Below, in pieces: positions 1 to 8,191 of a stretch of 33,823 bases of DNA; the first letter of the stretch is position 1; every line of letters begins with the position of its first letter. The position numbers were made by a program, and so were the translations under genes. The DNA is from Pseudomonas sp. (GTDB lineage Bacteria > Pseudomonadota > Gammaproteobacteria > Pseudomonadales > Pseudomonadaceae). The stretch spans positions 1 through 33,823 of the forward strand of contig SKFV01000016.1 in assembly GCA_007117785.1 (NCBI GenBank), given 5' to 3'. The notes beneath the pieces were generated by a model. It saw nothing but the letters and a program-made list of their open reading frames with translations, searched no databases and was not told the origin of the DNA.

Positions 1-2
1 AG

Positions 3-30
3 TGAATCGCCCCTAGTTTCGTAGACACCT
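3..30 (+). repeat. Left terminal inverted repeat of the IS3-family element
   Basis: It starts TGAATCGCCCC and ends GTAGACACC. Compared with the reverse complement of 1206-1233 it has 11 identical bases at the tip and 23 of 28 overall. It marks the left transposase binding end. Confidence 0.88.
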
Positions 31-64
31 CCAGGCCTTATAATCGAGGCACCCAGGAGGTCCA

Positions 65-343
65 ATGAGCAACCCACGCTACACCGAAGAATTCAAAATC
101 GAAGCCGTCAAGCAGGTGGCAGACCGAGGCCATTCCGTTGCCGAGGTCGCCGCTCGATTAGGCGTGTCGGCACACAGCCTGTATCAATGGCTCAAGCGCT
201 ACGATAAGCCCACCGCCCAGCGACAGCAGGATGACGATCTCCAGGCTGAGAACCGGCGATTGAAGGCCGAGCTCAAACGCGTATCAGAAGAGCGCGATAT
301 ATTAAAAAAGGCCACCGCGTACTTCGCCAGAAAGTCCGACTGA
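65..343 (+). CDS. IS3-family transposase OrfA (helix-turn-helix subunit)
   Basis: This 92-residue protein has the N-terminal HTH_Tnp_1 pattern (YTEEFKIEAVKQV, then VAEVAARLGVSAHSLYQWLK) followed by a leucine-zipper-like stretch (LQAENRRLKAELKRV). It recognises the element's ends and supplies the N-terminal half of the OrfAB fusion. A good ribosome site, AGGAGG, ends four bases before the ATG. Near the 3' end, A-AAA-AAG at 304-310 is in the right phase for programmed -1 frameshifting. The -1 frame is open from there through position 366 into orfB. Confidence 0.93.
   Translation: MSNPRYTEEFKIEAVKQVADRGHSVAEVAARLGVSAHSLYQWLKRYDKPTAQRQQDDDLQAENRRLKAELKRVSEERDILKKATAYFARKSD
304..310 (+). promoter_or_regulatory. 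Programmed -1 ribosomal frameshift heptamer
   Basis: The sequence is A AAA AAG, phased so that the orfA codons are TTA AAA AAG GCC. Slipping back one base gives a frame that stays open (GGC CAC CGC GTA ...) and runs into the orfB frame. IS3-family elements use this kind of site to make the OrfAB transposase. Confidence 0.8.
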
Positions 344-366
344 GGTACGCGTTTATTCAGAGCCAA

Positions 367-1215
367 GTGGACAAATATCCCGTGCGCCCCCTGTGCAAGA
401 TGATGACAGTGCACCCCAGTGGTTACTATGCCTGGTGTCGCAACAAGCTATCTAACCGTGCTCGGGAAGATCAGCGCCTGTTGGGCCAGATAAAACACTC
501 ATGGCTTGAAAGCGGCGGCGTGTATGGCTATCGCAAAATTCATTTGGATCTTCGTGAAGCTGGCGAGACCTGCGGTAAGCACCGGGTAGCCCGGCTAATG
601 CGCGGCGAAGGACTGCGGTCTCAGTCCGGCTATCGGCGCCGTCGAGGCTACTACAGCGGTAAACCTGCTGTTGTCTCACCGAACCACCTAGATCGTCAGT
701 TTGAAGTGTCGGCGCCCAATGTTGCCTAGGTGACAGATATAACTTACATCCGCACCTACGAAGGCTGGCTGTATTTGTCCGTGGTTATCGACCTGTTCTC
801 TCGCCAGGTCGTTGGTTGGTCGATGAAGCCGCGCATGACTTCGGATTTGGCGCTGGACGCTCTGTTAGCGGCAGTATGGCGCCGTAAACCGTCAGGGTCC
901 GTAATGGTCCATTCGGATCAAGGTAGTCAATTCAGTAGCGGTGATTGGCAGAGCTTTCTGAAAGCGAATCATCTGGTGGGCAGCATGAGCCGCCGCGGGA
1001 ACTGCCATGACAACGCAGTCGCTGAAAGCTTCTTTCAATTACTCAAACGCGAGCGGATCAAGCGGCAGATCTATCCAACACGCGAAGCTGCAAGGCAGGA
1101 CGTGTTCAATTACATTGAGATGTTTTATAACCCAAGGCGCCGACACGGCACGAGTGGTGACCTATCACCGATCGAGTTCGAAAAGCGTCACTACCAGAGC
1201 CTGACGGGTGTCTAG
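367..1215 (+). pseudogene. IS3-family transposase OrfB (DDE integrase), interrupted by an amber codon
   Basis: Two ORF-track entries (367-729 and 730-1215) are one frame split by a single TAG at 727-729. The first part has the HTH_21-like region (HPSGYYAWCRNK ... GVYGYRKIHLDL). The second part has the rve integrase core with the three acidic catalytic residues: D in VTDITYI, D in VHSDQGSQF, and E in VAESFFQLLKRE. In relatives the residue before VTDITY is Trp (TGG), so a TGG to TAG change is likely. The stop separates the HTH region from the whole catalytic core. A GTG follows the stop directly, but a core fragment alone should not transpose. The natural product is the OrfAB fusion, so coding really begins upstream through the frameshift. 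Confidence 0.9.
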
Positions 1216-1233
1216 GATACCGGGGGCGATTCA
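1206..1233 (-). repeat. Right terminal inverted repeat of the IS3-family element
   Basis: Read on the minus strand it starts TGAATCGCCCC, matching the left end. It overlaps the last codons and TAG stop of orfB (1213-1215), a common arrangement in IS3 elements. Confidence 0.88.
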
Positions 1234-1290
1234 TGGATCCGGATGATCAGCGTTTTGATTGACTGTTACTAGCTGTTTACCCGTGCCATT

Positions 1291-2526
1291 CTAGCTATCA
1301 GTCGGCTCAATAAACACCTGCTGTAGCCAGATCAAACTGTCCAGATACTCGCTGTTCAGGGTGTCAGAAACCGTTAGCTGGCGTCCTTCACGTTGTGCCA
1401 ACTCAAAGGCTTCAACCAACTTCAACAGCCGCCCCTGCGCCCCACTTCGCAGCAAAAGAGCCGCCTTCACTTCTGCAGTGAAAGGGATCATTTCCACCAG
1501 CTCCGCCATATCTACACCATGATAGCTGTCCATTAATGAAAAAAGACCCATCGCAAAGGCTTCACTTGGATCACATGACTGCAAACGCCTTGCAACCCGC
1601 TTACACATGGCAGCCCGCAAGAGCATTTGCTTGAGCTTTAGCGCAGACAGCGGAAAATTATTGGCCAGCAAGAGCTGGGTGATCATACTCTGCAGTTTAT
1701 CCAACCCCAACAACATACTGGCCTGACGCAAGCTGACGACTTCTCTGCGGCGCAGCGGCAAATTTTGGTTCGCTTGTCGCAAGACCAGCACTACCAAGTG
1801 CGGGTCCTGTGAGAGCAAGGCTTCAACCCGGCCAATATCGGGCTCGGCGCGGTAGAGTTCCTGCATCAAACCGAGGCGTGCAGCCAAATTTCCCTTACGG
1901 TTACGCAGGGGTGTGGGCACTTGGATGGCGGTAGAAAAAAAAGGTCCTTGCATCCAGTCCCCGCCGATAGCCAGCGCATGTTCATAATCAGTTTGCGTAT
2001 GGATATCGGCAACAAATAAACCAACGCCTTTCGGCGGCACAGGAGGAGTACCGCCTTGGGCAGGCGCATCGAACAGACTCAAGTAAATGTAATCACTGGC
2101 CTGTAAACCTATTTCTTCAATCTGTTGCGGGGTGAGTAACAGGCGGTAACCGGCTGCACGCAAGCCTTCAAGACAGGCACGATATTCGGCAAGGCTGGCC
2201 GGTGTATCCTCAAGCTTGAGCATGATTTGCTCTGCCGGAAAGTCGAGCACTGCCAGCTGACTCATTATCTGACAGGTCACACTCAAGATCAGCGTACGCT
2301 GCCCCACCAGATGCTGCAGACCCACCTCAAAGAAAGCTGCGGAACATGCTCGGGCAATCTTGCATTCAGGCGTTAGCATGGACCCCGCCACGCCATCGGC
2401 ATCGCGGTACAGCAATTCATCCGCGACATGACGAAACTCTCGGGTACATACCGGGTGCAGGAATATACTGTAGGCCGATTGCTCGCGGCCTGATGATTCT
2501 GTTGGGAATGACGATTCTGTGTGCAT
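1291..2526 (-). CDS. EAL-like/HDOD signalling protein, catalytically degenerate
   Basis: The protein has 411 residues. The N-terminal half (about 15-185) resembles the EAL fold of YuxH-type proteins, but the usual EAL motif is reduced to DELLYR and the other metal-binding residues of active phosphodiesterases are missing, so hydrolysis of c-di-GMP is unlikely. The C-terminal half (about 190-400) is an HDOD domain (IGRVEALLSQDPHLVVLVLRQANQ). Such domains occur in bacterial signalling proteins without a proven enzymatic activity. The ATG at 2526 overlaps the TGA of the upstream hybrid kinase by one base, and a GTG one codon earlier is possible, so translation is probably coupled. It is the last gene of the seven-gene operon and may be a protein-interaction output. 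Confidence 0.85.
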   Translation of the reverse strand: MHTESSFPTESSGREQSAYSIFLHPVCTREFRHVADELLYRDADGVAGSMLTPECKIARACSAAFFEVGLQHLVGQRTLILSVTCQIMSQLAVLDFPAEQIMLKLEDTPASLAEYRACLEGLRAAGYRLLLTPQQIEEIGLQASDYIYLSLFDAPAQGGTPPVPPKGVGLFVADIHTQTDYEHALAIGGDWMQGPFFSTAIQVPTPLRNRKGNLAARLGLMQELYRAEPDIGRVEALLSQDPHLVVLVLRQANQNLPLRRREVVSLRQASMLLGLDKLQSMITQLLLANNFPLSALKLKQMLLRAAMCKRVARRLQSCDPSEAFAMGLFSLMDSYHGVDMAELVEMIPFTAEVKAALLLRSGAQGRLLKLVEAFELAQREGRQLTVSDTLNSEYLDSLIWLQQVFIEPTDS

Positions 2527-4961
2527 CACGTCAACGTCTGCTGTAGTTGTTGTAACTGTTGGACAAGCTGTCCCAGTTGAGCAGCCAATTGTTGTTGCAA
2601 GGAACGGAGTACAGCTTGATCAGCCGCCTGACCAGCGGCTTGCTGCAAGGCACCTGCTGTTGCCACCACAGGTTCAGCGCCAAAGGTACCCACCAATCCT
2701 TTCAGCGTATGTGCCAGGCGACCAGCCGCAGCGGTGTCTGTTGCGTTAAGGGCTTCGTCCAACTCGACGAGATAGCCGGGACCATCGCGGACAAACATCT
2801 CTATAACTGTCAATAACAGACTTTTGTCCCCTCCCAGCCGACCCAGCATTGCGGGTATGTCAAGCGGAGGCAAGTCAGCGACACTTTCATTATCTGCCTC
2901 CTGCTCTGCTGCCAACAACAGCGTTTCGATGCGCTCTTCATTAAGCGTAACGGCGATGTCTGCAGGCTCGTAACCCGGCACCAATCGAATGATTTCATCA
3001 ATCAGCAGATCACTATCAATCGGCTTGGCTATGTAACCTTGAAAGCCCGACGCAAGGTATTGCTCACGATCACCCTGCATGGCGTTGGCCGTTAGAGCAA
3101 TGATGGGCGTCGCAGCGCAATCGGCGTTTTTCTCAAGTTGGCGTATCTGTCTCAGTGCTTGCTGACCGTCCATGACGGGCATCATGATATCCATCAAGAT
3201 CAGATCAAAGCGACACTCAACAGCCGCTGCCACCGCCTGCTCGCCATTCAGGGCGATATGCGGCTCAATACCATATTTTTTTAACAGCGATTGCAACAGT
3301 GCCAGATTGATACTGTTGTCTTCCGCCACCAACACCTTCAAACCATGCAAGTTATGTATCCGCCGACCCATCGTGCGATCAGCAGGTGGCCCTTGCAATA
3401 CATGACGGATTTCTTCCAGCATTACCGGCTGTATAAGCAAGTCAAACTGGCTCGCGGCAAGATCAGTGCTGATATGCTCAGCGCGCTGATCAGTCGCGAT
3501 GACAACCAGCTGACAGCTAGCGAGTTGCGCATCCTCTCGAATGGCTCGCAAACACTGGGCCTGATCCATACCCGCCTGCAAGGGCCCGAGAAATACATGG
3601 GTAAAAGTCGCTGCCTTGGCTCGTCGCAGCATGAACAAAGCCTCTGGCCCACTGGTCGCCCATTCTGACCCGATACCCAAACGTTTCAACATGACCAGCA
3701 ATAACTGTTTCAGCCGCGGCTGATCGGTGACCAGCAAGACCCGTGGCTGAGAACCATCAAGCGCCTCAAAGGCAGACGCCTCTGACGCTATAGCCGTGGG
3801 CAGGCTGAAGGTGAAGGTAGTCCCATGGTCCGGCTCGCTGTGCAGGTGAATCTCACCGTCGAGCAAATCGCCAAGCCGGCGCGCAATCGTCAGGCCAAGA
3901 CCAGAACCCTCGTATTGTCGGTTACTGGCACTGTCAACCTGGGTAAAGGGTTGAAAAATACGCTCTTGCAACGCAGGATCAATGCCTATTCCGCTATCAG
4001 TCACCTGGAAAATCAACTTGCCCTGTTCCGGCTGAACCGTATCTGCCTGCCAATCCACTTGCAGGCGAACAAACCCGCTGTCGGTAAACTTGAGGGCGTT
4101 GCCCAACAAGTTGATCAGGATCTGGCGGATGCGCGCCGAATCGGTATATACCCAGGCCGGCAAACCAATATCGAGGTCGTAACTGAAATCCAGCTGTTTA
4201 TCCCAGGCCGTGGTGGCAAGGGATTTCATTATTTCCCCACACAAAGAAAGGATATCAACTGGCTCTTTGTTGATCGACAGATGGCCGGCTTCAATCTTGG
4301 ACAAGTCCAGCACGTCGTTGATGATATTCAGCAAATGCTCAGCAGAGCGCTTGGCTAACTGCAGTTGATGGTACTGCAGGTGATCTAGCTGGGTATCCAG
4401 CATCAGATTCAACATGCCTAACACGCCGTTCATCGGGGTGCGTATTTCATGGCTCATATTGGCCAGAAACTGGCTTTTGGCCTGGTTGGCCTCTTCAGCC
4501 AGGCTGATCTGACGCTTGAGTTCACGCTCGTATTGACAGGCCCGAATGGCATGGCTCAGCTTGACCATCAACTGCTGCAGAGAAACCTGCAGATCATGAT
4601 CCAGTTCCTGCAGCCGCTTTTCCAGCAACAACACACCAATATCTGGCAGTTCAAAGGCGTAAAACCAGCCGCTGGCGGTAGCATGCGTGCAGGGCAATGG
4701 CCCGCCTTCGGCAAGTCGCTGAAGGAGCGGGGCAAAATAATCACCGGACATAATGCGCCTCGGGATTGCCGCCAAGCACGCATAACCCACGCCAGCCGCG
4801 TTGACGCCATCATCATTGCTGACCAACACCTGAACGGCCGTACCGTTCAGAGAACGCAGCAGGGTTCGCAAGCTATCCTGCAACATCTGATCCAGATCCA
4901 GACTGTTCCCGATAGACAGGGCTATCTGATAGAGAACTTCGGTTTTTTCTACCGAGTGCAT
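2526..4961 (-). CDS. Hybrid sensor histidine kinase (HisKA-HATPase-REC-REC-HPt), NahK/BarA-like
   Basis: I chose the ATG at 4961 (811 residues) because AGAGGT lies eight to nine bases before it. The ORF track starts at a TTG ten codons earlier. Order of parts: an N-terminal GAF-like sensor region (about 5-140), a coiled coil (about 145-170), HisKA with the phospho-His near 171 ([13 protein letters not shown]), HATPase with N box ([11 protein letters not shown]) and G boxes (DSGIGI, GSGLGL), a first receiver near 405-525 whose Asp is replaced (VFLGP), a second receiver with phospho-Asp near 591 ([13 protein letters not shown]), and an HPt with His near 751 ([10 protein letters not shown]). No membrane segment is visible, so it should be cytoplasmic. 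It begins four bases after the stop of the FIST gene, the same pairing as NosP with NahK in P. aeruginosa. All phosphorelay modules are in one chain. Confidence 0.93.
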   Translation of the reverse strand: MHSVEKTEVLYQIALSIGNSLDLDQMLQDSLRTLLRSLNGTAVQVLVSNDDGVNAAGVGYACLAAIPRRIMSGDYFAPLLQRLAEGGPLPCTHATASGWFYAFELPDIGVLLLEKRLQELDHDLQVSLQQLMVKLSHAIRACQYERELKRQISLAEEANQAKSQFLANMSHEIRTPMNGVLGMLNLMLDTQLDHLQYHQLQLAKRSAEHLLNIINDVLDLSKIEAGHLSINKEPVDILSLCGEIMKSLATTAWDKQLDFSYDLDIGLPAWVYTDSARIRQILINLLGNALKFTDSGFVRLQVDWQADTVQPEQGKLIFQVTDSGIGIDPALQERIFQPFTQVDSASNRQYEGSGLGLTIARRLGDLLDGEIHLHSEPDHGTTFTFSLPTAIASEASAFEALDGSQPRVLLVTDQPRLKQLLLVMLKRLGIGSEWATSGPEALFMLRRAKAATFTHVFLGPLQAGMDQAQCLRAIREDAQLASCQLVVIATDQRAEHISTDLAASQFDLLIQPVMLEEIRHVLQGPPADRTMGRRIHNLHGLKVLVAEDNSINLALLQSLLKKYGIEPHIALNGEQAVAAAVECRFDLILMDIMMPVMDGQQALRQIRQLEKNADCAATPIIALTANAMQGDREQYLASGFQGYIAKPIDSDLLIDEIIRLVPGYEPADIAVTLNEERIETLLLAAEQEADNESVADLPPLDIPAMLGRLGGDKSLLLTVIEMFVRDGPGYLVELDEALNATDTAAAGRLAHTLKGLVGTFGAEPVVATAGALQQAAGQAADQAVLRSLQQQLAAQLGQLVQQLQQLQQTLT

Positions 4962-4965
4962 CGGG

Positions 4966-6123
4966 TCAACCTCTACCGGCGGTGTCTTCAATCAGACCGA
5001 CAACACAGGTTTTGTTATAAAAATCCAGATAGTCATTACCACTGTTAGCGATTTCACCCAGGGTAAGCGCTCCCACAACCCGCGCTTTGTGGCCACCCGA
5101 GACCGCTGACAACTCGTCCTGAATGCGTTCCTGGAGAAACAGCACCCTGGAGATACAGTCAACCACCACGGTAATCACCTCATCCGGGAGCCCGATCGCT
5201 GCTGCCTGATCTGTGGCGATTGTCCGTGCCAAGGCTGCCGCAGCAATCAATTGATCAGCCTGACCGTGCAGAACGCGGACAAAACACCCTTCGGGTACCT
5301 CGCCAACACATACCAGCCCGCCGTCAGCATCGACGGCAATCGGGTCACGCACGACCATTTCGTTACTGAGCTTGGTGATACCGAACGGATAAGATTTCGC
5401 GGTACTGAAAAAATCGTCCAGATCCAGGGTGATGCCGGCATGATTGGCAATCTGCTCACGGTACACATCGAGTGCTGGACGCCAGTCAAGGCTACGGATA
5501 ACCGTACCTTGTGCCTCGGTTACCTTGAAACTGCCCGAAACGGGTTGCCAGCCATGTGCCACACCCAGCGCACTGCGTCGTGGCAAGTTGATCAGTACTG
5601 CAGCATCTTCATACAAGCCCTCTGGCGTAAGTAGGCAGGGCTTCTGTACCAGGCTCAGGGATCCCGCACCCCCACCAATAATATTTTTGTCTAGTGCAAA
5701 GCAATCGAAAAGGGCGTCCAAAAGATGACCAATCTGACCGGAAAGGCCATCCACCCAGACCATAAGGGTACCCTTTTCTTCTCGCTGCCACTCTGTAGCC
5801 ACCTCATGCAGGCGTGCCTCGTTCTCAGCAAGTGCTGCGGCATCACTGATCTGCGACAGCAGGCAATACGCTACCTGCAATTGCAGTGCGATGCAGATAA
5901 AACCACGTTCATAGTGCTGATCCTGAAAAATGATCTGTGGGAAAATCGCACCCAAAACAGGCGTTGCAGTTGACTTCAACAACAGGTCAAGCTCAGCCGC
6001 GTCCCAGTCATTACCATCTGCAGCGATGACCAGTAACGTTTTCACATCAGGTGCTGCCAACAAGCAGTTCATTTCGCTACGCAGTGCGGCCATGGTGTGT
6101 TCGGGACAAAACTTAACGTGCAT
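4966..6123 (-). CDS. FIST-domain sensor protein, NosP-like (candidate nitric oxide sensor)
   Basis: The protein has 385 residues, close to P. aeruginosa NosP as I recall it. The FIST_N part covers roughly residues 25-220 ([29 protein letters not shown]). The FIST_C part covers roughly 225-375 and ends in the family signature [12 protein letters not shown] ... [15 protein letters not shown] domains are predicted ligand sensors. NosP of P. aeruginosa (PA1975) is reported to bind haem and nitric oxide and to control the kinase encoded next to it. Here the hybrid kinase gene starts four bases downstream. A strong site, AAGGAG, lies seven bases before the ATG. No signal peptide or membrane segment is seen. 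The FIST assignment is firm; haem and NO binding are inferred from the gene pairing. Confidence 0.88.
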   Translation of the reverse strand: MHVKFCPEHTMAALRSEMNCLLAAPDVKTLLVIAADGNDWDAAELDLLLKSTATPVLGAIFPQIIFQDQHYERGFICIALQLQVAYCLLSQISDAAALAENEARLHEVATEWQREEKGTLMVWVDGLSGQIGHLLDALFDCFALDKNIIGGGAGSLSLVQKPCLLTPEGLYEDAAVLINLPRRSALGVAHGWQPVSGSFKVTEAQGTVIRSLDWRPALDVYREQIANHAGITLDLDDFFSTAKSYPFGITKLSNEMVVRDPIAVDADGGLVCVGEVPEGCFVRVLHGQADQLIAAAALARTIATDQAAAIGLPDEVITVVVDCISRVLFLQERIQDELSAVSGGHKARVVGALTLGEIANSGNDYLDFYNKTCVVGLIEDTAGRG

Positions 6124-6142
6124 GGATACTCCTTAAGTGCCG

Positions 6143-8191
6143 TCACAATGACCGGCGGCTGGCCAGCAGATTGACAAGGTCTGCTGGTAATAGCGGGCGA
6201 GCAAGCAAATAGCCTTGAATGAAATCGACCCCAAGGGCATCCAGATAGTCCCGTTGCCGTTCGGTTTCTACTCCCTCGGCTAGGCACGCTATGCCGGTGC
6301 TTTCGCAGAAACTGGTAATGGCCCGGATAATAGCCCGGCTACCCTTGCTGTCGGTGATTCCCGTGACAAAGGTGCGATCTATCTTCAGTACATCGTGGGG
6401 GAATTGCAGCAAGTATTCCATGGAGGAGTAGCCAACGCCGAAGTCATCTATGGCAATCCGGAAGCCTTCTTGTTTGAGGGCTTGTAAATGAGACAGGGCC
6501 AGCGTGGGATTGGTCATTGCCATGCTTTCAGTGATTTCTACCTCCAAAAGGGTAGGTGAGCAGTTTTCTTCTGCACACAAGGTCAGCATTCGACTGACCA
6601 GATCATGGTCGTTGAACTGAGTTGCCGACAGATTGATAGCTACCACCATATGCAACCCCTCGGACGCCCAGGCTAAAGCCTGTCGACTGGCGGTACGCAA
6701 CACCCAGTCACCGAACTCGGTCATCAACCCCATACTTTCCAGCAGCGGAATGAACCGGTCAGGTCCCAGCAAGCCTCTGTCCGGATGCTGCCAGCGCGCC
6801 AGCGCCTCAACACTGGAAATGCATCCGTCGGCAAGACTCTCCTGCGGTTGATACAGCAGGAAAAACTCATTTCGGTCAAAAGCAAGCCGCAGGTCTTCTT
6901 CCAGCGCAAGCAAGCCCGCTCCATCCTGTCCTACCAGCCCCTGATCGCTCATCAGTGATAAACGCCCTCCCGGCGTCACCTGAGCCTTGGCTCTGACAGC
7001 CTGCTGCAACAAGGCATCCGCCCGAATGCCAGGCTCACTCAAGGCAAAACCACCCTTGAAGTTCAAGCTGACCATTTGACGCTGCAACTGCCAGGTTTCC
7101 TCCAAAGGTTTAAGCTGTGCTGCAAGCCAGTTCTGGGTCCTGGCAATATCAACGGGTAAGAGGCTGGCAAAAATGAAGCAGTCGGCCTCAAGGCGCGCCA
7201 GCAAATGCTCTTTGGGTAAGGTATCGGCCAGCTTTTGCGCCACCATGATCAACAACTGGTCACCGGCTTCAGAACCCAATGCATCGTTGATGCGTTGCAT
7301 TCGGGCAATATCAAGTGCCACCACCACCCAGACATCTTCTGTCTCACAGGTCGACAGAATCTGCTCAAGCTGACTGATGAACAGTCGCCGTTTAGCTAAC
7401 CCCGTCAAATTGTCATGTTCCGCCAGATAAGCAATCTGCTGATCCTTGCTACGCTGCTCGGTAATGTCCTGAAAGGCCCCCGAGATCACCAGAGGATCAA
7501 GTGCATTGTCCGCCATCAAGCGAAGATGACGAATGGTCTTTCCCTTACCAAGTTGGACCTCAGTATCAAGGGTGCTACCACTGCTCACGGCAGCCTGTAA
7601 CATCATGGTCAGTTTATGTAATTGTTCCGTGGTCAATAGATCCGCCAGATCGCTGCGCTTTTCCGGCAAGCAATCCAAGCCTAATAACTCGTGGGCGTCC
7701 GCTGAAAACTGCAGATCTCCGGTATGCATGTTAATACGCCAGAAACCCAGCCGAGCCAGTCGACAAGCCGTATTCTGGTCGTGATAGGCACGATTGAGTT
7801 CATTCGCCTGAAAGGTTGCACGTAGGGCATAGCGCACGCGCTGGTTTAGCAACGGAAGATTGATGGGCTTGCTGATAAAATCGGTTGCACCGGCATTGAA
7901 CGCAGCATTGACGGACTCAATATCATCGTGACCGGTCAACATGATGATGGGTAGTTGTGGACGTATCGCATGCAAAGGTTGACAGGCGGTAAAGCCATCC
8001 ATGACCGGCATACTCACATCCATCAGCACCAGATGAAAGTTGTGATCACGACTAAAAGCAAGCGCCTGCTCACCGTTTTCCGCCTCGGAAACCGCATAAC
8101 CCTGACTTTGCAAGCCACGCACCAGCAGGGTTCGCAACATCGGCTCATCGTCGACCACCAGCAATGACAGGCCGCTCTTTTCTGACGTCAT
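6143..8191 (-). CDS. Response regulator with PAS, degenerate GGDEF and intact EAL (c-di-GMP phosphodiesterase)
   Basis: The protein has 682 residues. The receiver domain (9-115) has phospho-Asp 58 (LVLMDVSMPVMDG) and the DD and K residues. A PAS-like domain follows (about 145-250). The GGDEF-type domain (about 255-420) has lost its signature: RLGGDEF has become RLEADCF, so cyclase activity is not expected. The EAL domain (about 430-680) keeps every key motif: EALARW (462-464), NLSATQFN, EITES, IDDFGVGYSS, LKIDRTF and LAEGVET. It should therefore hydrolyse c-di-GMP to pGpG, probably under control of receiver phosphorylation. The start overlaps the stop of the upstream hybrid kinase (ATGA), which makes that kinase the natural donor. 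It is the only clearly active c-di-GMP enzyme of the operon. Confidence 0.93.
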   Translation of the reverse strand: MTSEKSGLSLLVVDDEPMLRTLLVRGLQSQGYAVSEAENGEQALAFSRDHNFHLVLMDVSMPVMDGFTACQPLHAIRPQLPIIMLTGHDDIESVNAAFNAGATDFISKPINLPLLNQRVRYALRATFQANELNRAYHDQNTACRLARLGFWRINMHTGDLQFSADAHELLGLDCLPEKRSDLADLLTTEQLHKLTMMLQAAVSSGSTLDTEVQLGKGKTIRHLRLMADNALDPLVISGAFQDITEQRSKDQQIAYLAEHDNLTGLAKRRLFISQLEQILSTCETEDVWVVVALDIARMQRINDALGSEAGDQLLIMVAQKLADTLPKEHLLARLEADCFIFASLLPVDIARTQNWLAAQLKPLEETWQLQRQMVSLNFKGGFALSEPGIRADALLQQAVRAKAQVTPGGRLSLMSDQGLVGQDGAGLLALEEDLRLAFDRNEFFLLYQPQESLADGCISSVEALARWQHPDRGLLGPDRFIPLLESMGLMTEFGDWVLRTASRQALAWASEGLHMVVAINLSATQFNDHDLVSRMLTLCAEENCSPTLLEVEITESMAMTNPTLALSHLQALKQEGFRIAIDDFGVGYSSMEYLLQFPHDVLKIDRTFVTGITDSKGSRAIIRAITSFCESTGIACLAEGVETERQRDYLDALGVDFIQGYLLARPLLPADLVNLLASRRSL

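Larger units (their letters stand above)
3..1233 (+). mobile_element. IS3-family insertion sequence, complete ends, transposase broken by a stop
   Basis: The element is bounded by imperfect terminal inverted repeats (left 3-30, right 1206-1233) that begin TGAATCGCCCC at both ends and agree at 23 of 28 positions. Inside are the two overlapping frames typical of the IS3 family: orfA (helix-turn-helix) and orfB (DDE integrase) in the -1 frame. The right repeat overlaps the orfB stop. No target-site duplication can be confirmed: base 0 is outside the window, and bases 1-2 (AG) do not match the expected part of TGG after 1233. The amber codon inside orfB suggests that this copy cannot make active transposase unless the stop is read through. 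It lies 57 bases beyond the 3' end of the signalling operon. Confidence 0.93.

Noticed and set aside
730-1215. Separate 161-residue transposase gene starting at GTG
   Set aside because: It is the same frame as 367-729, split only by a TAG; the conserved motif spans the junction, so it is one interrupted orfB.
1234-1290. Possible terminator or target duplication next to the IS
   Set aside because: No stem with a T-run is visible and TGG after the right end does not match the bases before the left end.
4449-5048. 199-residue plus-strand ORF opposite the hybrid kinase start
   Set aside because: Antisense to the kinase and FIST genes; composition like a shadow frame (Gln- and His-rich).
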